Below are positions 7,578-16,449 of a stretch of DNA of 64,000 nucleotides, in pieces. The DNA is from Nocardioides sp. AX2bis. Lineage in GTDB: Bacteria; Actinomycetota; Actinomycetes; Propionibacteriales; Nocardioidaceae. Both the position numbers and the translations under genes were made by a program. The stretch's first letter is position 1. Each line of letters begins with the position of its first letter. Where the stretch lies: assembly GCF_902506435.1 (NCBI RefSeq), contig NZ_LR733215.1:812355-876354 (forward strand), in the 5' to 3' direction. The notes under the pieces are model-generated. The model did no database searches. It saw only the letters and a program-made list of their open reading frames with translations, and was not told where the DNA came from.

Positions 7578-8365
7578 GGCACCAGGGGCCGGTCGAGCAG
7601 GTCGGCGGCCACGGCGGGGTCGCCCTCGACGTGCAGCCGCTCGTCGTCGAGGCCGAGCCGGTGCCACAGTACGAGCAGCAGCGCGTCGGCCGGACCGTGC
7701 AGCACGACGTCGGCCGGTGCCGCCGCGTCGCGCGGGTCGAGGGTGCCGTCGCCGCGCAGCAGCCACCCCGGGCCGTCCGGCTCGTCGGTCGGGCTGAGGC
7801 GGATCGCTGCCGGGAGCGGCGCGCACCGCTGGCTGCGGACCTGGCGGGGGAGGAACACCGAGGTCACCTCGTCGATCCCGTCCAGCGCCAGGACGGGGTC
7901 GTCGGACACCGTCCAGGGCGGGCCCGAGCGCTGGGCGGCGCGCACGTCCCAGGTGTGGAGCGTCGTCTCGTGCACCATCCGCCGCCACCAGAAGGCCGAC
8001 GTGCGCGGCGGGGGACCGAACCCCCAGGCCGGAGCGTCCGGTCCGGCCTCGTCCAGCGCGTCCTGGAGGTCGTCGGCCTGGCGCGCGCTCCAGGCCAGCA
8101 GGGCCTGGCGCTCGCGGGCGTCGGTGGGTGCCGGGTCGGGCGCCGGGTCCGGCGGGCCGGCGGCGGGATCGGCCGCCCTGAGAGCGGCCGCGGCCCACCG
8201 GTGGACGTCGCCGAGGTGGCCGGCCAGGTCGACGACCCGCCAGCCGGGGCAGCCGGCGACCGGGGCCCCGAGGTCGGCGGAGTCCAGCGCCGCGACCGCG
8301 TCGCCGAGCACGGCGGGCAGCAGCCGCTCCAGCGAGGCCTGGGGCACGGGGGTCGTGGTGCTCAC
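7574..8365 (-). CDS. Maleylpyruvate isomerase family mycothiol-dependent enzyme
   Basis: 263 residues. The N-terminal DinB-like four-helix domain shows the family pattern CPGWRVVDLAGHLGDVHRWAA (residues ~40-60), with the metal-ligand histidines in the GHLGDVH stretch, and a second histidine motif MVHETTLHTWDVRAA near residue 130; the C-terminal part with LHGPADALLLVLW is the MDMPI_C domain. Family members use mycothiol as cofactor, for example in isomerising maleylpyruvate, but most genomic copies have no assigned substrate. It follows the short-chain fatty acid transporter gene by four bases, so the two are probably cotranscribed. Confidence 0.85.
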   Translation of the reverse strand: MSTTTPVPQASLERLLPAVLGDAVAALDSADLGAPVAGCPGWRVVDLAGHLGDVHRWAAAALRAADPAAGPPDPAPDPAPTDARERQALLAWSARQADDLQDALDEAGPDAPAWGFGPPPRTSAFWWRRMVHETTLHTWDVRAAQRSGPPWTVSDDPVLALDGIDEVTSVFLPRQVRSQRCAPLPAAIRLSPTDEPDGPGWLLRGDGTLDPRDAAAPADVVLHGPADALLLVLWHRLGLDDERLHVEGDPAVAADLLDRPLVP

Positions 8366-8369
8366 CGGG

Positions 8370-9725
8370 TCAGCCCGCCCCGACGATCAGCAGCGTGCCG
8401 CCGAACACGATGCCGGTCAGCACGAGCACCACCGAGGTGTAGCCCAGGATGTCGCGCACCCGCAGCCCGGCGACGGCCAGCAGCGGCACGGCCCAGAACG
8501 GCTGGATCATGTTGGTCCACTGGTCGCCGTAGGCGATGGCCATGATGACGACCGGCTGCGCGACGCCGAGCTGCTCGGCGGCGCCCGCGAAGATCGGCGC
8601 CTGGAGCGCGAACTGCCCCCCGCCGGACGGCACGAACACGTTCAGCAGGCCCGCGGCCAGGAACGCGAACAGGCCCAGCGTGCCCGGCGTGGCGGCGCCG
8701 ACGATGGCGTCGCTGATCATCTCGGCCAGGCCGCTGGCGCCCATCATGGCCGCGATCCCGGCGTAGAGCGGGTACTGCAGCAGGACCTCCACGACCGTGC
8801 GCCCGCCGCGGGCGACCGTCGCGGCGAGCTGACGGGCGTTGCCGACCAGCAGCAGGACCAGGCACAGGAAGGTCCAGTTGACGATGTCCAGGGTCAGTGC
8901 GAAGCCGTTCGCCTCGAAGTAGAACACCAGGTAGAGCCCCAGCAGCACGCCCATCGTCAGCGTGACGAGGCGGGAGGTCTCCATCCGGTCCGCGGGTGAG
9001 TCCTTCTCCTGCGCCGAGGCGTCCTCCTGGTCGTCGGCGACCGCGAGCGCGGCCTCGGGGGCCTCGCGGACCTCCTCGCCCGGGCCCGGAGCCATCAGCG
9101 GCATCGCGACGGCGAGGACGACCAGGGTGACCACGATCGCGGCCAGGTTCCACGGCGCGAAGGTGGTCTCGGAGACCGGCACCACGTCCATGCCCAGCGT
9201 GGTGGCGTAGACGCCGGACTCGGTCGCCGCGTTCAGCGGCCCCGAGCCGGAGTAGCCCATGTGCCAGATCACGAAGCCGGCGTAGGCGGAGGCGACGAGC
9301 AGCGGGTAGTGCAGCGGGGTGCCACGGTCGCGGAACCGGCGGGCCACCTCGACCGCGACGACACCACCGACGATCAGGCCGAGCCCGAAGCTGAGCAGAG
9401 AGGCGAGCCCGGCCACCACGGTGACGAACGCGTACGCCGTCCGGGGCGTGCGCGGCACGCCGGCGACGCGGGCGAGCAGCCGGCGTACCGGCGGGAGGTT
9501 GGCCAGGGTGTAGCCGAGCAGCAGGACCAGCGCGACCTGGGTCATGAAGGCCAGCAGGCCGATCAGGCCGTCGCCCCACGCCAGGGTCAGCTCGCGCGGC
9601 CCGGTGTCGGTCAGCAGCAGCGCGAGCGCGGCCACCACGACGGTGAGCACCACCGCGAAGACGAACGCGCCGGGGAGCCAGCGCTCCACGGCTCGGCTGG
9701 CGGGGGTCGCGATCTTTCTCAGCAT
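8370..9725 (-). CDS. Short-chain fatty acid transporter family membrane protein (AtoE-like)
   Basis: 451 residues with about ten to twelve hydrophobic segments. Motifs YAFVTVVAGLASLLSFGLGLIVGG, VFVPSGGGQFALQAPI and YGDQWTNMIQPFWA are characteristic of the AtoE/short-chain fatty acid uptake family, with a charged cytoplasmic loop around residues 215-245. ATG at 9725 is preferred over GTG at 9731 because GAGG is seven bases upstream. Proposed role: import of butyrate-like acids across the membrane. It lies between the liv operon terminator and a mycothiol-dependent enzyme, in a region rich in acyl-CoA genes, which fits short-chain acid use. Confidence 0.88.
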   Translation of the reverse strand: MLRKIATPASRAVERWLPGAFVFAVVLTVVVAALALLLTDTGPRELTLAWGDGLIGLLAFMTQVALVLLLGYTLANLPPVRRLLARVAGVPRTPRTAYAFVTVVAGLASLLSFGLGLIVGGVVAVEVARRFRDRGTPLHYPLLVASAYAGFVIWHMGYSGSGPLNAATESGVYATTLGMDVVPVSETTFAPWNLAAIVVTLVVLAVAMPLMAPGPGEEVREAPEAALAVADDQEDASAQEKDSPADRMETSRLVTLTMGVLLGLYLVFYFEANGFALTLDIVNWTFLCLVLLLVGNARQLAATVARGGRTVVEVLLQYPLYAGIAAMMGASGLAEMISDAIVGAATPGTLGLFAFLAAGLLNVFVPSGGGQFALQAPIFAGAAEQLGVAQPVVIMAIAYGDQWTNMIQPFWAVPLLAVAGLRVRDILGYTSVVLVLTGIVFGGTLLIVGAG

Positions 9726-9790
9726 CGGCACACCTCATCGGTCGGCGGGGGGAAGGTCAAGGTCCGGCGCCCCCGGAGGAGGCGGGGACG

Positions 9791-9828
9791 GCGACGGCCG
9801 GGGACCTGGTGGGGTCCCCGGCCGTCGC
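9791..9828 (-). terminator. Perfect 16-bp stem-loop ending the liv operon
   Basis: Arms at 9791-9806 (GCGACGGCCGGGGACC) and 9813-9828 are perfectly complementary with a six-base loop. It lies in the 132-bp gap between the stop of the substrate-binding protein gene and the start of the AtoE-like gene. There is no T-run, as is common in high-GC actinobacteria. It most likely ends or attenuates liv transcription. Confidence 0.8.
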
Positions 9829-9857
9829 GGGGTGGTGCGGGCATGCGAGCGAGGGGG

Positions 9858-11222
9858 TCAGCCCTCCTCGGGGATCCCGCTCTCCGGCGGGGCGTCGTCG
9901 GCGGAGCCCGAGGACTCCTCCTCGATCGGGGCGTCCCCGATGTCGGTGACCAGCACCGGCGTCAGCTCCTCGGTGTCGTTGCCCTGGAGCTCGACGATCC
10001 GGACGCCGGAGATGCCCATGTGGCTGTCCGCGCTGAAGCGGAACGGGGCCAGCGGGGGACCACCGAGGTCGGCGCCGATCTCCTCGACCGTCTCCACGAG
10101 GCCGTCCCGCGTGAGGTCCGGGCCGGTGGCCATCAGGGCCTGCGTGAAGGCGTAGGCCTGGCTCATGCCGTAGATGCGGTAGTTGGTCAGCTCGCCCTCC
10201 TCGCCGCTGGCGTCCCAGACCTCCTGCCACAGCTGCACCCAGGGGTCGTCGGGCTGGTCGGTCCCGGGGATGTACTCGGAGGTCATGACGCCGTCGAGCG
10301 CGCCGCCGCCGTCGACCGCACCCTCCGAGAACTGCTCGAGCAGCGATCCCACCAGCGCCGGGTCGGAGCCGACGTTGGAGTAGTACCAGTCGGGCTCGTA
10401 GCCCAGCTGCTGGGCGGTGAGCTGGCTCAGGGCGGTGTAGGAGGGCACGTTGAAGCCGAGCACCAGGTCCGCGCCCGAGGCCTGCAGCGCGGCGATCTGC
10501 GGGCCGACGTCGGTGTTGCCGGAGGTGTAGCGGACGGACTCCACGATCTGGTCGTCGATGTACTGGCGGACCCCGGCCTCGCCGTCGTCACCGAAGTCGT
10601 CGTCCTGCAGGAAGAGGCCGACCTTGGCGTCGGGCATGTTCTCGGCGATGTACTGGCCGATGATCTTGCCCTCGATCTCGTAGTCGGGCTGCCACGAGAA
10701 CGTGTACGGGTTGGTCTCCGGGTCCTCGCCCCAGGCCAGGGCGCCGGAGGAGACGAACATGTCCGGGACCTGCTCCTGGTTCAGGAAGTCGATCACCGCG
10801 GAGTGGGTGGGCGTGCCGAGGCCGCCGACCATCGCGAAGATCTCGTCCTCGAGCACCAGCTGGTCGGTGACGCGGCTGGTGTTGGAGGGGTTGTAGCCGT
10901 CGTCCTCGACGAGGTACTCGATCTGGCGGTCGTAGACGCCGCCGTTCTCGTTGACGTAGTCGAAGTAGGCCTTCGCGCCGGTGGGGATCTCGCTGTAGCC
11001 CGGCGCGGCGACCCCCGTGAGCGGGAAGTGCGCGCCGATCTTGATGGAGTCCTCGGTGACGCCGGTCTCCGTGGCGCCGCCGCTCTCCTCGGTCGAGGAC
11101 TCGCGGTCGGCGCCGGCGCCGCACGCGGCCAGGCCGAGGGTCAGGGCGGTGGCGGCCGCGGTGAGGCTGCCCAGGCGTACCGCCCGGGCCCCCCGCCGTC
11201 GCCGTGGGTCGAGGTGGGTCAT
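9858..11222 (-). CDS. livK: Branched-chain amino acid ABC transporter substrate-binding lipoprotein
   Basis: 454 residues with a lipoprotein signal: arginine-rich n-region, hydrophobic stretch and lipobox LGLAAC with Cys34. The mature part is a type I periplasmic-binding (Leu/Ile/Val) fold: SIKIGAHFPLTGVAAPG, GGVYDRQIEYLVEDDGYNPS, FAMVGGLGTPTH and NYRIYGMSQAYAF. It captures a solute outside the membrane and delivers it to the LivH/LivM permease. The family also binds amides, urea or aromatic and short acyl acids, so the amino acid name is nominal. It is the last gene of the operon; its ATG overlaps the livM stop (ATGA), unusual since the binding-protein gene is often first. Confidence 0.9.
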   Translation of the reverse strand: MTHLDPRRRRGARAVRLGSLTAAATALTLGLAACGAGADRESSTEESGGATETGVTEDSIKIGAHFPLTGVAAPGYSEIPTGAKAYFDYVNENGGVYDRQIEYLVEDDGYNPSNTSRVTDQLVLEDEIFAMVGGLGTPTHSAVIDFLNQEQVPDMFVSSGALAWGEDPETNPYTFSWQPDYEIEGKIIGQYIAENMPDAKVGLFLQDDDFGDDGEAGVRQYIDDQIVESVRYTSGNTDVGPQIAALQASGADLVLGFNVPSYTALSQLTAQQLGYEPDWYYSNVGSDPALVGSLLEQFSEGAVDGGGALDGVMTSEYIPGTDQPDDPWVQLWQEVWDASGEEGELTNYRIYGMSQAYAFTQALMATGPDLTRDGLVETVEEIGADLGGPPLAPFRFSADSHMGISGVRIVELQGNDTEELTPVLVTDIGDAPIEEESSGSADDAPPESGIPEEG

Positions 11223-12370
11223 GGCTGATCTCCCTTCGTGGTGGCGACGGGCCGGCGCTGCTGGTCGGCGGGGCCGTCGGGGTGGTGCGGGTCGGTGGGA
11301 CGGGCGGCGGGGGGAGTCGTACGACGGTCCGCGCCGCGGGCGGCACGGGCGGCGCGCCACCGCAGGAGGGACCCGACCAGGCCTGCGGGGGCCAGCAGGA
11401 TGACCAGGATCATCACGGTGCCGTAGACCAGCGGCGCCAGCTCGGCGGCGGCGATGCTGTCCAGGCCCTGCGCGGTCCCCACGTCGGTGGCGATCCGGGC
11501 GGTGTAGACGAGCACGACCGAGCCGATGATGGCGCCGGACAGCGTGCCCAGCCCGCCGAGGACGATCGCGGTGAGCAGGGTCAGGGACAGCGTCAGCTCG
11601 AAGGCCGTCGGTGCGGCGAGGCGGATCTGGATGGCCATCAGGGCGCCGGCGAGCCCGGCGACGGCCGCGCTGACGGTGAAGGCCGAGACACGGGCACGGG
11701 CGAGGTTGATCCCGGCCAGCTCCGCGGCGACCTCGTCGTCGCGCACGGCGGCCCAGCGCCGTCCGACCCGGCCCCGGATCAGGTTGGCCAGCAGGAAGAA
11801 CACCACCACGAGCAGGGTCCAGCCGAGGATCGCGTAGTACTGGCTGTTCGAGGGCTCGGTGCCGGTGAGGAAGAACAGCGCGTCCAGGAACCACGCCGGC
11901 GGCTCGGGGCTGGTCACGCGCAGGCCCTGCTCGCCGCCGAGGGTGGTGGAGAAGTAGCGGGCGATGCCGGGCACGGCGATGGCCAGCGTCAACGTGGCAC
12001 CGGCGAGGTACGGCCCGTGGAGGCGGGCCGCGGCCACGCCGACCAGGACGCCGACGACGAGCGCGACGAGCAGCGAGGCCAGCAGGACCAGCGGCAGCGG
12101 CAGCGCCGTCTCGGGGTCCTGCAGCAGCAGCGCGGTGGTGTAGGCGCCGATCGCCATGAACGCGCCGTGGCCCAGGGAGATCTGCCCGTTGATGCCGGTC
12201 AGCAGCGTCAGGCCGCCGGCGGCGAGGGCCATGTAGGCCAGCTCGGTGAGCTGGCGGTTGCGGAAGTCGTCGACCGACATCAGCACGACCACGGCGACCA
12301 GCAGCCCGAGGACGGCCAGGGTGGCGTGGCGGACCAGGGTGTGGCGCCAGGCGCGGGAGAGCATCTGCAC
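11219..12370 (-). CDS. livM: Branched-chain amino acid ABC transporter permease LivM
   Basis: 383 residues with roughly eight to ten hydrophobic segments. LTLLTGINGQISLGHGAFMAIGAYTTA is the LivM/LivH signature, and GRRWAAVRDDEVAAELAGINLARARVSAFTVSA is the cytoplasmic coupling loop that contacts the ATPase; VLGGLGTLSGAIIGS follows. The start is ambiguous: GTG at 12370 has GGAGGA four bases upstream, ATG at 12364 has it ten bases upstream. The C-terminal 45 residues are hydrophilic and low in complexity. It forms the membrane channel with LivH. Confidence 0.9.
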   Translation of the reverse strand: MQMLSRAWRHTLVRHATLAVLGLLVAVVVLMSVDDFRNRQLTELAYMALAAGGLTLLTGINGQISLGHGAFMAIGAYTTALLLQDPETALPLPLVLLASLLVALVVGVLVGVAAARLHGPYLAGATLTLAIAVPGIARYFSTTLGGEQGLRVTSPEPPAWFLDALFFLTGTEPSNSQYYAILGWTLLVVVFFLLANLIRGRVGRRWAAVRDDEVAAELAGINLARARVSAFTVSAAVAGLAGALMAIQIRLAAPTAFELTLSLTLLTAIVLGGLGTLSGAIIGSVVLVYTARIATDVGTAQGLDSIAAAELAPLVYGTVMILVILLAPAGLVGSLLRWRAARAARGADRRTTPPAARPTDPHHPDGPADQQRRPVATTKGDQP

Positions 12371-12380
12371 GGTGTCCTCC

Positions 12381-13256
12381 TCAGACCCGTCGGGCCTGGG
12401 CCTGCGAGAACAGGCCGGCCGGTTTGAGGGTCAGGAGCAGCATCAGGATCACCAGCGCTGCCAGCGGCACCAGCTGGGAGCCGACGTACCCGCTGACCAG
12501 CGACAGCGAGAGGCCGAGGACCAGGCCGCCGACGACGGCGCCGACGGGGCTGTCGAGGCCGCCGAGGACGGCCGCGACGAACCCGTAGACCACGACGGGG
12601 TCCATGTAGCCGGGGTGGACCAGGCCGCCCCCGGCGATCAGCAGGCCGGAGAGCGAGCCCACCACGGCGGCCAGCGCCCAGCCGAGGGTCAGCATCGAGC
12701 CGACCCGGACGCCGAGCAGCTTGGCGACCTCCTGGTTGAAGGCCGAGGCCCGCATCTTCAGGCCGACGTCGGTGAAGCGGAAGAGCAGGACCAGCAGGCC
12801 CATGGTGACCACGACCGCGCCGATCGCGAACAGGTCGGCGGGGCCGATGCCGAAGGTGGTGCCGCCGACCTCGAGCCCCCGGATGCTGAAGGGGGCCGGG
12901 AAGGAGCGGAACTGGCTGGAGAAGATGATCGCGGCGGCGGCGTGCAGGGCCACGAACAGGCCGAGGGTGAGGATCACCGGGTTGATCTCGGAGCTCTGGT
13001 CGACCCGCCGGATCAGCAGGAACTCGACCGCCGCGCCGAGGACGAGCCCGGCGAACAGGGCCACCGCCCCGGCCACCCAGTAGGAGTAGCCGGCGTCGAT
13101 CAGCTCGAGCGCGAGCAGGGTGGTCACCATGGCCATCGGGGCCTGGGCGAAGTTCACGATCCGGGTCGAGCGCCAGATCAGCACGAGCGCCAGCGCGAAC
13201 GCGGCGTAGACCGCGCCGAGCGTGAGGCCGCTGAGGAGGGTGTTGAGCAGCTGCAT
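12381..13256 (-). CDS. livH: Branched-chain amino acid ABC transporter permease LivH
   Basis: 291 residues, the usual LivH length. N-terminal MQLLNTLLSGLTLGAVYAAFALALVL and RSTRIVNFAQAPMAM are typical, with MRASAFNQEVAKLLGVRVG as the coupling helix region and AAVLGGLDSPVGAVVGGLVLG near the end. It is the second permease of the five-gene transporter. The intergenic gaps are 10 bp (to livM) and 14 bp (from livF), supporting one transcript read from livG to livK. Confidence 0.92.
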   Translation of the reverse strand: MQLLNTLLSGLTLGAVYAAFALALVLIWRSTRIVNFAQAPMAMVTTLLALELIDAGYSYWVAGAVALFAGLVLGAAVEFLLIRRVDQSSEINPVILTLGLFVALHAAAAIIFSSQFRSFPAPFSIRGLEVGGTTFGIGPADLFAIGAVVVTMGLLVLLFRFTDVGLKMRASAFNQEVAKLLGVRVGSMLTLGWALAAVVGSLSGLLIAGGGLVHPGYMDPVVVYGFVAAVLGGLDSPVGAVVGGLVLGLSLSLVSGYVGSQLVPLAALVILMLLLTLKPAGLFSQAQARRV

Positions 13257-13270
13257 CGGTCAGTCCTCCC

Positions 13271-13975
<705 letters not shown>

Positions 13976-13976
13976 G

Positions 13977-14861
13977 TCAGGCCTCCGTCGGGGTGGCGGG
14001 GTCGGTGGCGGGGCCGGTGTCGGCGTCGAGGTCGGCGACGTCGTCGCCGAGGTAGGCCGCGACCACCGCGGGGTCCTGCTGGACCTCGGCCGGGCTGCCG
14101 TCGGCGATGACCTTGCCGAAGTCGAGGACGGTGATCCGGTCGCAGACCTTCATCACGAGGTCCATGTGGTGCTCGACCAGCATCACGGCCATCTCACCGG
14201 ACAGGCCGCCGATCAGCGCGGCGAGCTCGTCCATCTCCTCGCTCGACAGGCCGCTGGCCGGCTCGTCGAGCAGCAGCAGGGTGGGCTCGGCGACCAGGGC
14301 GCGGGCGAGGGCGACGCGCTTGCGCAGGGCGTACGGCAGGCTCGGCGGGTACCGGCGTGCGTGCTCGGCGATGCGGAGACGCTCCAGCGCCTCCATCGCC
14401 CGCTCGCGCAGCCGGTCCTCGTCGCGGGTGGCGCCGGGCAGGGCGAGCATCGTGCCGAGGAACCCCGACCGGCCGTGGCGGTCCGCGCCGACCATGACGT
14501 TGTCGAGCACGCTGAGCCGGTCGAAGAGGCCGAGTCCCTGCAGGGTGCGGGACATGCCGTACGAGGCCAGGCGGTGCGGCCGGAGCCGCGCCAGGGTCTC
14601 GCCCCGGCGCACGACCTGGCCCTCGTCGGGGCGGAGGAAGCCGCAGGCGACGTTGAACAGCGTGGTCTTGCCAGCACCGTTGGGCCCGATCACGCCGTGC
14701 ACGGTGTGCTCGGCGACCCGCAGCCCGGCGGCGCTGAGGGCGGTGACGCCGCCGAAGCGGACGGTGACGTCGCGCAGCTCGAGGGCGGGCGTGGCGGTCG
14801 CCGAGGGCGTGGCGGACGTCGGGTCGGGCGTGGCGTGGGCGACCTGGTCGGATGCCGGCAT
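13977..14861 (-). CDS. livG: Branched-chain amino acid ABC transporter ATPase LivG
   Basis: 294 residues from ATG at 14861, with GGAGGA five bases upstream. The first ~35 residues are a low-complexity Ala/Thr/Pro leader before the ATPase domain. Walker A GPNGAGKTTLFNVACGFL, SRTLQGLGLFDRLSVLDNVMVG (a LivG-specific region), the degenerate signature YALRKRVALARAL, Walker B LLLLDEPASGL and the switch VEHHMDLV are seen. The C-terminus DPAVVAAYLGDD is the LivG tail. It is the first gene of the operon and divergent from the PucR-type regulator, so regulator and transporter probably form one unit. Confidence 0.92.
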   Translation of the reverse strand: MPASDQVAHATPDPTSATPSATATPALELRDVTVRFGGVTALSAAGLRVAEHTVHGVIGPNGAGKTTLFNVACGFLRPDEGQVVRRGETLARLRPHRLASYGMSRTLQGLGLFDRLSVLDNVMVGADRHGRSGFLGTMLALPGATRDEDRLRERAMEALERLRIAEHARRYPPSLPYALRKRVALARALVAEPTLLLLDEPASGLSSEEMDELAALIGGLSGEMAVMLVEHHMDLVMKVCDRITVLDFGKVIADGSPAEVQQDPAVVAAYLGDDVADLDADTGPATDPATPTEA

Positions 14862-14951
14862 CCGCGTCCTCCGCTCGGTCGGGGGGTGGGCAGGGTGGTG
14901 GGGCTCCTGGCGGGGCCGTGTGACCGGCACCACTCTGGTGACTCCGTCCAA

Positions 14952-14974
14952 GGAACGCACTAGGCGGAACGCAC
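14952..14974. promoter_or_regulatory. Direct repeat GGAACGCAC in the liv/PucR intergenic region
   Basis: GGAACGCAC occurs at 14952-14960 and again at 14966-14974, start-to-start 14 bp, in the 137-bp divergent region between livG and the PucR-type gene. Repeats spaced a little over one helical turn in a divergent promoter suggest an operator for the adjacent regulator. No clear -35/-10 pair was identified, so the role is inferred from position. Confidence 0.4.
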
Positions 14975-14998
14975 AATGTTGCCTGTCTGACGGGGCGA

Positions 14999-16270
14999 AT
15001 GTGCGCCCTGCTCTGGTCATCGTTGTGCGCGGAGTGCGAACGTGCCTTCGTGCGCACCGACCAGCCCGTCCCACCGCCTGAGCCGCGGGTACGCGTCGAG
15101 AACGCCTGGTCCCTGCTGGCCGACCAGTCCGACGCGATCGCCGACGACATCACGCTGACGTTGTTCGAGCGCGACACCGACATCTACGAGAGGTTCGGTC
15201 CCGAGCTGCGCGTGGACGTGCGGCAGAGCACCCGGATGCACATCCGCCGCGGCCTGGACGTGCTCAGCGGGGACCGCTCGCAGCTGGACTCGGCCCGGGA
15301 GACCTGGCGCGAGACCGGTCGACGGCGGGCACGGCAGGGCGTACCGCTGGAGCTCGTCATCAACGCCTACATCACCGGTGCCCGCAAGCTGTGGGAGGCG
15401 CTGGTCGAGCGCTCGCGCACCGACCTGGTGGACGTCATCGACGCCGAGATGCTGATCCGGGCCGGCAAGGCGGTGTGGGCCAACCTGGACGTGCAGAACG
15501 GCGTCCTGATCGAGGCCTACCACCGTGAGTCGGGCCGTCTGCAGCGGCAGGACCTCCAGCGCCAGCAGGCCGTGATCGACGGGCTGCTGGAGGGCCGGGG
15601 GGCCGACCCCGACTTCGCCCGGGACGCCCACCAGGCCCTCGGCGTCGGTCCGGAGGACCCCGTCGCCTGTGTCGTGGTGCTCTCCGAGGACTCGCCGGCC
15701 GACGCGCTCGCGCCCGCCGAGGACCGCCTCGACCGGGCCGGCGTGCACGCCTTCTGGCACCTGCGCGGCGGGGTCTACCTCGGTCTGCTCGCCGGGCCGC
15801 TGCCGGCCGAGGAGGAGCTGGTCGAGATCTTCGCCGCCGCCGGTGCGGGCCGGGTGGGGCTGGGTCGGTGCGCCGGGGGCGTCGCTGGGTTCGCCACCGC
15901 CTTCCAGCTCGCGACCCGGGCCGCCGAGACGCTGCCGCGCCAGGCCCGCGGGGTGGTCCCGGTCAGCGGCGCGCTGCCCGAGGTGCTGCTGGCCGGCAGC
16001 CCGCAGATGGTGCCGCTGCTGCTCGCCGAGGCCCTCGGCCCGTTGCTGGCCCAGCCCGACCCGCAGGGCCGCACCCTGCTCGACACCCTGGCCGCGCTGC
16101 TGCGCCACGACGGCTCACCCACGCACGCCGCCGAGGAGCTCTACTGCCACCGCAACACCGTGATCTACCGGCTGCGCCAGATCGAGGACCTCACCGGCCG
16201 TACCCTCGCCGACCCCCGCGACAAGCTGCTGCTGACGCTGGCGATGATCGCCCGGGGCGCGGGGGAGTAG
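14999..16270 (+). CDS. PucR/CdaR-family transcriptional regulator
   Basis: 423 residues. The N-terminal region is a RsbT-like/PucR sensor segment, the middle about 215-330 a degenerate GGDEF-like domain, and residues 355-415 the PucR C-terminal helix-turn-helix (LLDTLAALLRHDGSPTHAAEELYCHRNTVIYRLRQIEDLTGR). This family activates catabolic and transport operons in response to small molecules. ATG 14999 gives the longest protein; GTG at 15050 (VRTDQPVPPPEP) is a reasonable alternative since the first 17 residues are poorly conserved in character. It is divergent from livG, the natural candidate target. Confidence 0.88.
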   Translation: MCALLWSSLCAECERAFVRTDQPVPPPEPRVRVENAWSLLADQSDAIADDITLTLFERDTDIYERFGPELRVDVRQSTRMHIRRGLDVLSGDRSQLDSARETWRETGRRRARQGVPLELVINAYITGARKLWEALVERSRTDLVDVIDAEMLIRAGKAVWANLDVQNGVLIEAYHRESGRLQRQDLQRQQAVIDGLLEGRGADPDFARDAHQALGVGPEDPVACVVVLSEDSPADALAPAEDRLDRAGVHAFWHLRGGVYLGLLAGPLPAEEELVEIFAAAGAGRVGLGRCAGGVAGFATAFQLATRAAETLPRQARGVVPVSGALPEVLLAGSPQMVPLLLAEALGPLLAQPDPQGRTLLDTLAALLRHDGSPTHAAEELYCHRNTVIYRLRQIEDLTGRTLADPRDKLLLTLAMIARGAGE

Positions 16271-16320
16271 CGGGCTGGCGGGGTCGGCGCCCCTCAGCCC
16301 CGCCCGCCTCATCCGCCCCA

Positions 16321-16407
16321 GGATCCCCGCTCGAGCGGGGGTTCCCCGGGTTGTCGTCCCTTGCAAGGCGCGCGAACCCCGGGAACCCCCGCCTGAGCGG
16401 GGATTCC
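16321..16407. repeat. Large inverted repeat (cruciform/bidirectional terminator)
   Basis: Arms at 16321-16352 and 16375-16407 are inverted copies with a few mismatches. Each carries a nested palindrome (CCCCGCTCGAGCGGGG in the left arm), and the 22-base loop contains the perfect palindrome CCTTGCAAGG (16359-16368). It lies in the 179-bp convergent gap between the PucR-type gene and an acyl-CoA dehydrogenase gene. It can end transcription from both sides, but it is far longer and more structured than a normal terminator. Confidence 0.85.
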
Positions 16408-16449
16408 CGGGGCTCCTAGGGCTCCTGGTGCTGACGGTGCCGGCCCTGC

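Noticed and set aside
9261..11228. A 655-codon plus-strand frame
   Set aside because: Antisense to the AtoE-like and livK genes; no motif, typical GC shadow.
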